A DNA stretch of 64,000 bases, from contig PLYT01000005.1 in assembly GCA_003153475.1 (NCBI GenBank), positions 9,936 to 73,935 on the forward strand. Direction: 5' to 3'. Below the pieces are notes generated by a model, which saw only the letters and a list, made by a program, of their open reading frames with translations, did no database searches and was not told where the DNA came from. Position 1 is the first letter of the stretch. Each line of letters begins with the position of its first letter. The position numbers and the translations under genes are program-made. The stretch is from Betaproteobacteria bacterium (GTDB taxonomy: Bacteria > Pseudomonadota > Gammaproteobacteria > Burkholderiales > Casimicrobiaceae). Below, one piece after another: positions 15,213 through 24,165 of this stretch.

Positions 15213-17654
15213 TCATTCGAGCGACGGTCGAGAAACCGCCACGTGCGTCGTGATTCGCCGCCCGCGCCAAAGTGCGAACGTCCCCGCCTTTTCGCGGTCG
15301 CCGTCGCAGGCATCGCGATAATGGATCTCGCCGATCAGCGCGACGCCATCGTTGGCCGTGTTGCCGACGAAATGCATCGTTCCCGAGCAGTTTCCCGCGG
15401 GATAGCGCCAGGCCAGATCGAGGACGAGTGCATCGCCGTCGATGGTTCCCTCGCCGGCACCGGTGACTCGCAAGCCGCGCGTTTGCATTTCCGCTCGCAC
15501 GATCCGGCCCGACACACGAAGCGTCAACGTTGCCGGCACTCGCGTGCGGTCGAACAGCATGTGCCCTTCATACCTACCCGATCGCGGCCTGAAGGTCCGG
15601 GCGCGCGCGTCGCGCCGGATCCAGGCCGGCAATGCAAACGCTACGATGTAGTCGCCCGGCTTGGTGTGCAGGTCCTTGTGCCCTCCGGCAGCGACGACGA
15701 CGAATTGTCGCCCCGACTCGGTCACGTAGGTCATCGGCGCCGCGTGGACGCCGGCGGGAAGCTCCCACGACCACAGCTCGTTGCCCGATTCCTCGTCGAA
15801 GGCATGAAGGCGTCGATCGAGTGCGCCGCCGGCGAAGACGATGCCGCCCGCGGTCGTCAGCGCGCCGCCCAGGCTCGGTGAACCCCAATGCTCGCTTCCG
15901 GGCACGGCCGCAAGTGCTTCGATTCGGCCGAACGGAACTTCCCATTGCACCGCGCCCGACTCGAGGTTCACCGCGGTCAGCGTGCCGTAGGGCGGCGGCG
16001 TGCAGGGAATATGATCGGGAGCGGCGAGCGGTGTCTGGCGTCGCATCGCAAACGCCGTCCCCGCTTGCGGCGCAATTTGGAAGTCGCGTCCCGTTCGCGC
16101 GGTTTCGTCGCGATAGCTCTCCCGCGGTATCAACTCGACGACGGTCGCGATGCGATTCAACGGCAGGAAAGCGAGTTGTCGAATGGGGTCGATCGACACG
16201 CCGCCCCAGTTCGACCCGCCGATGTTTCCGGGATAAAGAATCGAACCGCGCAGCGACGGCGGCGTGAAGATTCCCTCGGAGCGCAACGCGGCGATGCGGT
16301 CGTGGCACCAGGCCCGCGATTCTGCGCTAATGCCAAACGCGTCGTCCGGCACCAGCGTGATCGGGACCAGCGGCCGCGGAAGCAGCGGCACCGGCTGCGT
16401 CGGCCACGCCTCCTCACCCGGAACGTCGCTCGCAGCGACGGGACGCTCCTCGACCGGAAACAGCGGTTCGCCGGTTTCGCGGTTCAGAATGAACAGAAAA
16501 CCCATTTTGGTCGCTTGCGCGAGCGCCGGAATGACGCGGCCGTCACGGTGCAGCGTGAATAGCACCGGCTGGGCCGGAACGTCGTAATCCCACAGATCGT
16601 GATGCACTGCCTGGAAATGCCAGACCAGCGCGCCGGTCGAAGCCCGTAGCGCGACGATCGAATTCGCGAAAAGATTCTGGCCGAGCCGTTCTCCACCATA
16701 AAAATCCGGGCTCGCGCTGCCGATAGGAACGAAGATCAGATCGCGGGCGGCGTCGGCGCTGATGATCGACCAGGCGTTGGCCGCACCGGTCGAATGCGCG
16801 ATCGGGCCGCGCCACGTGTCGTAACCGGGTTCGGATGGGGATCGCGCAATCGGATCCCACGACCACTTGAGCGCGCCGGTTCTCACGTCGAAAGCGCGCA
16901 CGATGCCTTCCGGCGCCGTCGCTCGCTGGTTGTCGGAGATCGAGGAGCCGACGATGACCAGCTCGCCGACGACGGCCGGTGGCGAGGTGATCGCGTATTC
17001 GCCGCGATATTGCGGCGGGTTGGTGAGGCCGCGATCCAGATGGACCTGTCCCTTGTCGCCGAAATCGGCGCAAGGCGCGCCGGTCCGGGCATCGAGCGCG
17101 ATCAGCCGCGCATCGACCGGAGCCACGAATATCCGCCTCCGGCAGTGCGCGGTGCGAGGACGCAAAGGGTCCAGCCAGGTCGAAACGCCCCGGTTGGTGA
17201 AGTCCCCGTAATCGCCAGCCAAGTCGAGCCCGGAATCGAACGCCCACAGCTCGCGTCCCGACGCGCCATCCAGCGCGCGAACGCCGCCGAACGGAGTCGA
17301 AGCGTAGAGCACGCCATCGACGAAAAGCGGCGTCGTCTCGTCGCGCGCGACTGCGCCGCCTAAACCGTAGTCGCCCGTGCGATAGGTCCATGCCGGAGCC
17401 AGCTTGGACACGTTGTCTCGCGTGATCTCGGCGGCGAACGAATACTTGGTGCCTCCGGCATCGTTGGCATAGGCGGTCCACTCGATCGTCTGATGCGGCC
17501 GCGCGGTGCGACGGGCCCACTTGGCCAGCGGATCGCCGGGCGACGCGGCGCCCGCCGACCCCTCGGCCAGCATCGCCGATGCGACACCGGCCAAGATTAG
17601 CAACCTGCAGGCACTTGCGATCTCGATGAGGATACCTCTGGCGGCCGACTGCAC
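15213..17654 (-). CDS. PQQ-dependent dehydrogenase, exported, with extra C-terminal domain
   Basis: This is a quinoprotein with an eight-bladed propeller: it opens WTAYANDAGGTKYS, contains repeated W-docking strands such as GRELWAFDSG and ends the propeller at about DYIVAFALP. I chose the GTG at 17654 because it puts a signal peptide (ILAGVASAMLAEGSAGA) at the N-terminus, although the frame is open to a TTG at 17729. Such enzymes oxidise sugars, cyclitols or alcohols in the periplasm and pass electrons to the chain. An additional region of about 130 residues follows the propeller (from GRYEGHML to the end) and is not part of the standard fold. No PQQ biosynthesis gene is in view. Confidence 0.85.
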   Translation of the reverse strand: MQSAARGILIEIASACRLLILAGVASAMLAEGSAGAASPGDPLAKWARRTARPHQTIEWTAYANDAGGTKYSFAAEITRDNVSKLAPAWTYRTGDYGLGGAVARDETTPLFVDGVLYASTPFGGVRALDGASGRELWAFDSGLDLAGDYGDFTNRGVSTWLDPLRPRTAHCRRRIFVAPVDARLIALDARTGAPCADFGDKGQVHLDRGLTNPPQYRGEYAITSPPAVVGELVIVGSSISDNQRATAPEGIVRAFDVRTGALKWSWDPIARSPSEPGYDTWRGPIAHSTGAANAWSIISADAARDLIFVPIGSASPDFYGGERLGQNLFANSIVALRASTGALVWHFQAVHHDLWDYDVPAQPVLFTLHRDGRVIPALAQATKMGFLFILNRETGEPLFPVEERPVAASDVPGEEAWPTQPVPLLPRPLVPITLVPDDAFGISAESRAWCHDRIAALRSEGIFTPPSLRGSILYPGNIGGSNWGGVSIDPIRQLAFLPLNRIATVVELIPRESYRDETARTGRDFQIAPQAGTAFAMRRQTPLAAPDHIPCTPPPYGTLTAVNLESGAVQWEVPFGRIEALAAVPGSEHWGSPSLGGALTTAGGIVFAGGALDRRLHAFDEESGNELWSWELPAGVHAAPMTYVTESGRQFVVVAAGGHKDLHTKPGDYIVAFALPAWIRRDARARTFRPRSGRYEGHMLFDRTRVPATLTLRVSGRIVRAEMQTRGLRVTGAGEGTIDGDALVLDLAWRYPAGNCSGTMHFVGNTANDGVALIGEIHYRDACDGDREKAGTFALWRGRRITTHVAVSRPSLE

Positions 17655-17869
17655 GTATCTTACCGATTCGGAAGTCGAAGCGCTGACACGGAGACGTGAA
17701 CCGCGCGACTCGGCCGCGGGCTGCACCAATTACAAAGACGAACGGGAACGAATTACAGCGTCCCTTGCGTCCGCCGTCGTGTCCTGCGGCTAACCCCTTG
17801 GCCCGCATGAGGGCGGCGATTGGCATGGCCATTGCTCGATTCGATGTTGGCTCAAGGAGGAGATCAATC

Positions 17870-18169
17870 ATGGCGCCCCGTGCCCGCAAGGAAACTCACG
17901 TGTCAGGCTTGCCGAATCCGCCGACCGCGGATGCGCTGGATCCGTCGATCGCGCCTCCCGGCAGCGATGCCGGCGAGGACCAAGACACACCAATCGTTGA
18001 AGACGCGCAGGGCGAGATCGGTGACGAGCTGCGGCATCGGATGATCAGCGAGGCGGCGTATCAGCTCTACGCGGAACGCGGATACGCCGACGGCCTCGAG
18101 CTCGACGACTGGTTGCAGGCCGAGAACGAGGTCGATCGCAGGCTGGCCGGTCGACGCGCGACGCATTAG
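17870..18169 (+). CDS. DUF2934-family small protein
   Basis: The ATG at 17870 is preceded by a perfect AAGGAGG (17854-17860), which decides the start against the longer open frame from 17696. The 99-residue acidic product has a disordered Pro/Asp-rich first half and a C-terminal DUF2934-like helix pair, MISEAAYQLYAERG then LELDDWLQAENEV. Function of the family is unknown. It lies between the divergent quinoprotein gene and the dienelactone hydrolase gene, which follows 39 bp downstream. Confidence 0.75.
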   Translation: MAPRARKETHVSGLPNPPTADALDPSIAPPGSDAGEDQDTPIVEDAQGEIGDELRHRMISEAAYQLYAERGYADGLELDDWLQAENEVDRRLAGRRATH

Positions 18170-18208
18170 ACTGCCAATCAGCGGGCACCTCTGCCGACGG
18201 AGACTCCA

Positions 18209-19099
18209 ATGGATCGCAAAAAGGCGAGCAATTTCCCTCCTGCCGTCCTGCAGCTCTTCAACGGATACATCCACGGCATGATCAGCCGCCGCGAATTCCT
18301 GGACCGGGCGACCAAGTATGCGATCGGCGGCTTCACCGCCACGGCGATGCTGGAAAGCCTGATGCCCAATTACGCCCTGGCGCAGCAGGTGCCCAAGGAC
18401 GATGCCCGGATCAAGGCCGAGTACTTAAGCTACCCTTCTCCGGAAGGGTCGGGCACGATGCGCGGCTATTTCGTGCGGCCGTCCGGCCCCGCCGGCAAGT
18501 GGCCGGGCGTGGTCGTCTACCATGAAAATCGCGGCCTCAACCCCTACATCGAGGACGTCGCGCGTCGGCTTGCGGTCGAGAACTTCGTGGCGTTCGCGCC
18601 CGATGCGCTGACACCCGTCGGCGGTTATCCCGGCGACGATGAAAAGGCGGCGCAGCTCTTCAGGAAGCTGGACCCCAGGAAGCGGACCGAGGATCTGATT
18701 GCCGCGGCCGGGTTTCTGAAGTCGCGGCCGGAATGCACGGGCAAGATCGGCGCGGTCGGCTTTTGCTACGGGGGTGATGTCGTCAATACGCTGGCGACCC
18801 GTATGCCGGATCTGGCCGCCGCGGTGCCGTTTTACGGAGCTCAGCCGAGCGCCGCCGACGCCGCCAGGATCAAGGCGCCGATGCTGCTCCACTACGCGGC
18901 GCTCGACGAGCGCGTCGATGCCGGCTGGCCGGCGTTCGAGGCGGTACTGAAGGCCCACGGCGTCAAATATCAGATGTTCATGTATGCGGGCGCGAATCAC
19001 GGCTTCCATAACGATACGACACCGCGTTACGACGAGGCCGCCGCCAAGCTGGCGTGGTCGCGCACGATTGCATTCTTCAAGGAAAACCTGAAAGCGTGA
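18209..19099 (+). CDS. Dienelactone hydrolase family protein, probably Tat-exported
   Basis: The 296-residue product has an N-terminal SRREFLDRATKYAIGGF segment resembling a twin-arginine signal, and an alpha/beta hydrolase domain with a cysteine nucleophile in GFCYGG (Cys186). Asp233 and His264 complete a Cys-Asp-His triad as in dienelactone hydrolase. It resembles the YghX-like exported group. Classical members hydrolyse dienelactones in chloroaromatic breakdown, but exported relatives have uncertain substrates. It is convergent with the broken PaaK-like gene. Confidence 0.88.
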   Translation: MDRKKASNFPPAVLQLFNGYIHGMISRREFLDRATKYAIGGFTATAMLESLMPNYALAQQVPKDDARIKAEYLSYPSPEGSGTMRGYFVRPSGPAGKWPGVVVYHENRGLNPYIEDVARRLAVENFVAFAPDALTPVGGYPGDDEKAAQLFRKLDPRKRTEDLIAAAGFLKSRPECTGKIGAVGFCYGGDVVNTLATRMPDLAAAVPFYGAQPSAADAARIKAPMLLHYAALDERVDAGWPAFEAVLKAHGVKYQMFMYAGANHGFHNDTTPRYDEAAAKLAWSRTIAFFKENLKA

Positions 19100-19130
19100 C
19101 GGGCGACCAGGCGCGCCCGCGCCGGGCTCA

Positions 19131-20492
19131 TCAAGTCCTGATATCGGCGGCGGCAGGCGACTCGAGCGAATCCCGGACCAGGCAAACGTAGGGAGGGAAC
19201 TTGCCGCTTGGATGTGGCGGAAATCGGTCGACGAGCGTCAGCTCGAATTGAACATCGGCGCCGAGGATCGAAGCGCCGAGCTTGCTCACCCGCTCGATCT
19301 CCTGCGCAGTCGGCGTGCGTGCGGGCTGGATGTTGAGCCGGACATGCGAAAGATCGGGCTGAACGACCTGGTGCTGCGAAACCCAGGCTGCTTCCCTCTC
19401 GGCAAGGTAGACGGTGATGGCATACGGATGGACTCGTCGACCGCCCGGAAGGCGCAGATAGTCGACCGCGCGTCCCTGGATGGCGCGCAAGGTGGAAAAC
19501 GGCTGGCCGCAGCCGCAGGATTCCGTCCCGCGGATCGCGAGGTCGCCGGTGCGATAGCGAACGAACGGCATCGTGTACGAATGCAGCGCTGTCGCCACGA
19601 CCTCGCCGACCTCGCCCGATCAAACGGCGCGCCCGTCTTCCCCGACGATCTCGAGCAGCACGTTGTCGTCGCAGACGTGATAGCAGTCTTCCCGCGGGCA
19701 CTGCGACGCAAGCAGGTTGAATTCGTGCGCACCGTAAAAATCGACGAGCGCCGCCGAAAACGCCTCCTCGATCGTGCACCGCGCGGCCGCATCCAGGACT
19801 TCACCGCCGCAAACGATGAGCCGCGGTCGGATCCGATGCTGCTGTCCCTGGATCCGGGCCGCGACGTGGCGCAGCGTCGACGGATAGCCGCGTATGACAT
19901 CGGCGCGGTGTCGTATCAGGTTCTCGACGAGCTCGTGTGCGGGGGCAAGACCGTCGAACTGTTGTTCCCGATGGATGCCCATCGCGTTGCGAAGCCGCCC
20001 CGGCCAGCCGCGCCGGATCGGGTCGAGCGGAAGCTGGCTGAAGCGCGCGATACGGTCGAAGATTCGCTGCCCCGCTTGTGCGGATGCCCGCAAGCGAAAG
20101 AGGTTCAGCAGATGCTCTTCGCGCGGCGCGCGGTAGATGGTGAATGGCCTGCCCGACGATCCGCTGGTCGTGTGCTGCACCAGTACTCGCACATCGGCGC
20201 CATCGACGAGCGTCTCGGCCACCGGGCGGCTGCGCAGATCGTTCTTGCTGATCGTCGGCAACGCTTCGATATGCTGCGTCGTAACGACGTCGGCCGGCTG
20301 CAGCCCCGACCAGCGCCAGTGCTCGCGGTAGACGCGAACATGCGTACGGCAGTGCGCCAGCAGCACGCGGAGCTTGCGCAGCTGGAATTCCCGCAAGACC
20401 TCCGGATCGGCGTGCGCATGGCGCCACATGCGGCGCAGCGTGTGGGCGTGCTCGAAGGCGAGAAGGCTCCGGGTCCGGAAGTTGGACGTCAA
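19131..20492 (-). pseudogene. PaaK/CapK-like adenylate-forming enzyme interrupted by in-frame TGA
   Basis: Two pieces in the same frame form one 454-codon gene. The 5' part (to 19623) has the family's N-terminal features and the phosphate-binding loop TTSGSSGRPF. The 3' part begins SGEVGEVVAT and includes the conserved FVRYRTGD. They are separated only by a TGA at 19622-19620, in the context GEDGRAV-stop-SGEVGEVV, where relatives have a sense codon. The family activates carboxylates as acyl adenylates (phenylacetate-CoA ligase or CapK type). Apart from the stop, the gene looks intact, so the lesion is recent or is a sequencing error. A promoter-like AT-rich stretch lies at its 5' side. Confidence 0.85.
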
Positions 20493-20577
20493 GGACAGTT
20501 GCCCCGTGTCATCGAGATCTCCGGCTTGCCTTTCCCGCTGGACGACGGCGGCTATTATTGTTCGGTACCATACAAAC

Positions 20578-20606
20578 TTGACAGTCAGCAGACAACGCTC
20601 ATAACG
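20578..20606 (+). promoter_or_regulatory. Weak candidate promoter upstream of the 66-residue protein gene
   Basis: TTGACA at 20578-20583 is a perfect -35 hexamer. About 17 bases downstream the best -10-like match is poor (CATAAC/ATAACG). It sits in the 155-bp divergent region before the gene at 20648. Confidence 0.3.
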
Positions 20607-20647
20607 TAAGTAGTCATTGATCCACGCAACCTGACTGAATCGAAGTC

Positions 20648-20848
20648 ATGTCGACCGTAAGCGAAAACTTCGCCCCGTACGCCCACGCCGAAAAAGAGCT
20701 TTGCGACATTGTCGGCCCGTTGCTCGCCGACGTCATCAAGGAAGTGGAACAGCGTAACGGCATCAAGATCAGGGAACTGCGGGTGACGGTTGAGCCGTCC
20801 ATGCCAGACGCCCTGTGGACCGGCGCCAACTGCGTGATCGTGCGCTAG
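20648..20848 (+). CDS. Small conserved-looking hypothetical protein
   Basis: The 66-residue product (starting MSTVSENFAPYAHAEKELCD) has good codon usage and a mixed alpha/beta pattern with a strand-rich IKIRELRVTVEP in the middle. It has no signal or membrane segment. It stands alone between the broken PaaK-like gene (divergent) and a minus-strand secreted protein. I do not recognise the family. Confidence 0.6.
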   Translation: MSTVSENFAPYAHAEKELCDIVGPLLADVIKEVEQRNGIKIRELRVTVEPSMPDALWTGANCVIVR

Positions 20849-21049
20849 CCCAGCATCCTGTCGTACACGTTCTTGTTGATCTGATAGCGGGTGCACGCCG
20901 CACCCCGCGCGGGTCGAGCACTGGGCGGATCTTACGCCGTCAGCGCATGCCTTCCGCTGTGCGAGCCAATTCTTTTTCCGTTCCGCAAGCGGCGAAGGGG
21001 CCAAGCCGCCGTGCGGCGGTCAGGACTTCGGGCGAAGCGCTGCGTTGTT

Positions 21050-21424
21050 TCAGTCGGCGGCGTAAGCACTCTTGATGCAGGTCGGAAATTCGGCCGCCGA
21101 AGTGGCCCGGCATAGCTTGTCCATTTCCGCGTATTTGGCGGCGACCTGGGCGCGGCACGCCTCCTGTCCGGTGCCCTGTCGGCGATCACAAGGCGCCACG
21201 TCGTCGCGATAAGCTTGCACTTGCACCTGGGTCGACGGCAGCGCCTGCGGCTCATCGGCGACCTTGTTGGCCGCGGTGGCGCTGCTGATCGGCGGCACCG
21301 CGACGATGAATCCCTGCTTGGGCTCGTCCGCGCCTGCGGGCGGGCTCGCTGGGCCAGCGTGGACGGCGACCGCGAGCATGGGCGCCACCATCAATATCAG
21401 GCTTCGAGTCAATACGCGATGCAT
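21050..21424 (-). CDS. Small secreted cysteine-containing hypothetical protein
   Basis: The 124-residue product has a clear signal peptide (LILMVAPMLAVAVHA), then a Pro/Ala-rich segment and a C-terminal part with four cysteines (in CDRRQGTGQEAC and LCRATSAAEFPTC). Paired cysteines suggest disulfides in the periplasm. The spacing resembles small cysteine-pair proteins of unknown role. Its 5' side faces a 285-bp spacer without other features. Confidence 0.6.
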   Translation of the reverse strand: MHRVLTRSLILMVAPMLAVAVHAGPASPPAGADEPKQGFIVAVPPISSATAANKVADEPQALPSTQVQVQAYRDDVAPCDRRQGTGQEACRAQVAAKYAEMDKLCRATSAAEFPTCIKSAYAAD

Positions 21425-21709
21425 ATCGCCTCCTTTATCCGGGCTGTCCCGGCTTTTACGAGATTTATCGTCGGCTCAAAGCACAGCCGCCGCCATAGTC
21501 CCCCGTCTGTTTCGGTCCGTAGATTTTCGAAGCGGCTCGCCTAGGCGCGGGTCCTACGAAGGTGCATATTGCCGTGCCTCCTACGTTCGAATCAGAAGCC
21601 GTCCGATACTTTCCGCTCTGATATCAGCGGATAGTTAACCGAGCAGTTCCCTGGGAGGAACCGCGCCCGACGGGCGCGGACCCGCAAAACTTAGAAGGAG
21701 GCACTTTCG

Positions 21710-22087
21710 ATGACCAGTCACATTAATCGAATCGTCCTGGGCGCAAGCCTGGCATTGTTCGTCGGCGCAGCCGGCGCGCAAAACACTCCCGACAGCACGT
21801 CGCGCACGCCGGCGGAAAAGGGCACGACGACCAACATGCCGGCACAGCCGTCGGAACAACCGACCGACAAGATGTCGGCCGACCCGAACGCTGGAGCACA
21901 GAGTGCGGCAGCGCCGAAAAATACGACCCACCATATGCGCAAGTCGGCGAGGCAGCAAAACGAGGCGGTATCGCCCGACGAGCGAAGCTACCGTCAGGCG
22001 CTGCGGCAATGCGTGAAGGAGCGCGACGAGTCGCAGCGTGACGCGTGCATCGACAACGCCATCGAACAGCACGAGCCGAACGGCTGA
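21710..22087 (+). CDS. Secreted low-complexity protein with C-terminal cysteine pair
   Basis: A strong Shine-Dalgarno (AGAAGGAGG, 21693-21701) precedes the ATG. The 125-residue product has a signal peptide (LGASLALFVGAAGA), a long Thr/Pro/Ala/Ser-rich disordered middle, and a C-terminal helix with SYRQALRQCVKERDESQRDAC. That tail resembles the cysteine-pair tail of the neighbouring minus-strand secreted protein. It ends before an intrinsic terminator. The strong ribosome site suggests abundant expression; the function is unknown. Confidence 0.65.
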   Translation: MTSHINRIVLGASLALFVGAAGAQNTPDSTSRTPAEKGTTTNMPAQPSEQPTDKMSADPNAGAQSAAAPKNTTHHMRKSARQQNEAVSPDERSYRQALRQCVKERDESQRDACIDNAIEQHEPNG

Positions 22088-22103
22088 CACTTGAGAATTC
22101 GCG

Positions 22104-22131
22104 AAAAACCCCGCCCAGACGGGGTTTTTTT
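22104..22131 (+). terminator. Intrinsic terminator
   Basis: AAAAACCCCG (22104-22113) pairs with CGGGGTTTTT (22120-22129) across a six-base loop and is followed by T residues. It lies 16 bases after the stop of the secreted low-complexity protein gene and is the clearest intrinsic terminator in the window. Confidence 0.9.
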
Positions 22132-22170
22132 CGTGCGCTATGATCGCGGGCGACGCTGGAGCTATCGACG

Positions 22171-22683
22171 ATGCCCGCCGACGATACCGGTAATTCTCGC
22201 GCCACCGAGTTGCGCCCGCTCGACCGCCTGCTCGAGTTGACGACGGCCGGCGCTTCGATACTCGTGCTGCCGGTTTCGCTGTTGCTCTTCCTGCAGTGGC
22301 CGCTGCGCGATCTGGGCATAGGGTACTCGCGCGAGGCGAACGATCTCGCACAAACGCTCTGCACTCTACGTCGCCGTCGCGATCACCCACGCGACGCGCC
22401 GGCACAGCCACCTAGCGCCGACGCCTTTGCCCTTCGCTACCCGCCGCGGGTGCGCCGCCTGCTGACGCGCATTGCCTCGCTCGTCGTACTCGCGCTGTGG
22501 GCGCTATTCATTCTCTACGCGTCCTGGCCGATGGTCATCCAATCGGTCCGCCCGCTGGAGTCCTTTCCCGAAACCTACGACCCGGGCTATTTCGTCGTCA
22601 AGCTCGCCATCATGCTTCTCGCGCTGCTGGTGCTGCTGCAAGCCATTCTCGATGTGATACGCGCCGAAACGGCGCCGCCATGA
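22171..22683 (+). CDS. TRAP transporter small permease (DctQ-like)
   Basis: The 170-residue product has four hydrophobic segments, including ILVLPVSLLLFLQWPL near the start and VVKLAIMLLALLVLLQAIL near the end, typical of the DctQ subunit of tripartite ATP-independent periplasmic transporters. Its stop overlaps the start of the large permease gene (ATGA at 22680). No DctP-type binding protein gene is adjacent. Since the large permease is frameshifted, the system is probably nonfunctional. Confidence 0.75.
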   Translation: MPADDTGNSRATELRPLDRLLELTTAGASILVLPVSLLLFLQWPLRDLGIGYSREANDLAQTLCTLRRRRDHPRDAPAQPPSADAFALRYPPRVRRLLTRIASLVVLALWALFILYASWPMVIQSVRPLESFPETYDPGYFVVKLAIMLLALLVLLQAILDVIRAETAPP

Positions 22684-24082
22684 CCGGGAGCGAAGGTCTG
22701 TGGATGCTCGTCACAGTCGCCGCTGTCCTGGTGGCCACGGGATTGCCCGCATGGATTGTTCTGGTCGGCGTGGCGCTCGGTTTTGCCGCCGGAGGCGTCG
22801 CAACAGGGGCTTTGAGCATGCCGCTGCTGACCGCCATGCCGGCGCGAATTCTCGGCTTGCTCGAGCACGACCTGCTGCAGGCGCTGCCGCTGTACGTGCT
22901 GATGGGAGCGCTGCTCAATCAGCTGCCATTGGCCCAGACGCTGTTTCGCGCCGCCAGCCGCGCGCTGGCGCCGGTCGGTGCGAATGCGTCCCTGGCCGGG
23001 CTGGGCTTGGGGGTGCTGCTGGCGCCGATGAACGGCTCGGTCGGCGCCAGCGCGGCGATGCTTTCTCGCACCGTGCAGCCGCGGCTCGACCAGAGTGGCA
23101 TGACGCCGGCGACAAGCGCGGCGCTGGTCTGCGTGCCTAGCACGATGGGCGTCGTCGTTCCGCCGTCGCTGGTATTGATCCTGCTGGGCGACGCGATGAT
23201 GCGAGCGCACACGGAGGCGGTGAACATCACCGGCGCGGCAATCCGCATCATCAATACGCAGGACGTGTTCATCGGAGCGCTCGTGCCAGCGGGGATCCTG
23301 CTGGCGTTCTGCATCGGGATCACGTGGTGGAATCGACGGAACAAGGCGCCGACGTCTGCGGTCAAGCCGCGCGATTGGCTGGTAGCGAGCATCACCGCGC
23401 TGTTCATCGCGAGCCTGCTGGCTGCGGTGACATTAGGCTATCTCTATGCGGTGGAAGCGGCGGCGGCCGGCGGCGTCGCACTGTTCGTCTACGGGCTGGC
23501 GATACGTTCGTTGACTTTCGATGCTCTGCGCGCAGTCTTGCTGCGACACGATGGCGGTCACCGGCGCCCTGTTCGCATTGCTGGTCGCGGCGACGATGTT
23601 CACGTTGATCGTGCGCGGTTTCGGAACCGATCGCTGGGTCGCGGCGCTGTTGCAGCAGTTGCCGGGCGGCAGCGTCGAGGCGATATGCGTCGTGTTGCCG
23701 ATTCTCGCGCTGTGCGCGCTGGTGCTCGACGCGTTCGAATTGATCTTCGTCGTCGTGCCGGTCGTGGCACCACCGCTGCTCACCGTCGTGCCCAATGCGA
23801 CCTGGGTCGCGGTGCTTATGCTGCTGATCCTGCAGGCGAGCTTCCTGTTGCCATCCTTCGGCTACGCGGTTCTTATGGTGCGAAGCCGATCGCCTCGACC
23901 CGTACCGATGGATGCGCTGACGCGCGCGCTATTTGCCCTACCTGGTCGCGCAATTGGCCGTGCTGGCGTTGATCCTGGCAGCGCCGGCGCTGGTGTGGCA
24001 GCGAAATTCGACGACGCTATCGCCGCCCGCGGCAATGGAGCCTGCAGGTGGCGACGTGACCGATCCAGTGCCCGACCCCTAA
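22680..24082 (+). pseudogene. TRAP transporter large permease (DctM-like) with two frameshifts
   Basis: The gene starts MTGSEGLWMLVTVAAV and shows DctM features (NGSVGASAAML, PSTMGVVVPPSLVLILLG). The coding frame shifts near 23544: ALRAVLL continues as DTMAVTGALFALLVAA one base later. It shifts again near 23915-23930, where DALTRA continues as YLPYLVAQLAVLALILAAPAL. The corrected product is about 467 residues, ending at TAA 24080-24082. Both changes look like single extra bases, one of them in a GC-alternating run. This is either a decayed gene or an assembly error; the translational coupling to dctQ is still present. Confidence 0.8.
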
Positions 24083-24134
24083 CTCGACCTGCCGCAGGAC
24101 GACACGGCGGGAAAGCCCGCGGGCAAGGACTGAC

Positions 24135-24165
24135 CGGCCGGAGCCGGCGCTTCAGGCTCCGGCCG
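24135..24165. terminator. Perfect 11-bp GC-rich hairpin between convergent genes
   Basis: CGGCCGGAGCC (24135-24145) pairs with GGCTCCGGCCG (24155-24165) around a nine-base loop. It lies between the TRAP permease remnant and the convergent pirin gene, overlapping the latter's last codons. There is no T tract, so the terminator role is inferred. Confidence 0.45.

Noticed and set aside
19620..19622. In-frame TGA in the PaaK/CapK-like gene read as selenocysteine
   Set aside because: The residue position is in a surface GRxV-x-GEVGE loop where relatives do not use cysteine at an active site, and no SECIS-like stem-loop was apparent right after the TGA. A nonsense mutation or base error is simpler.
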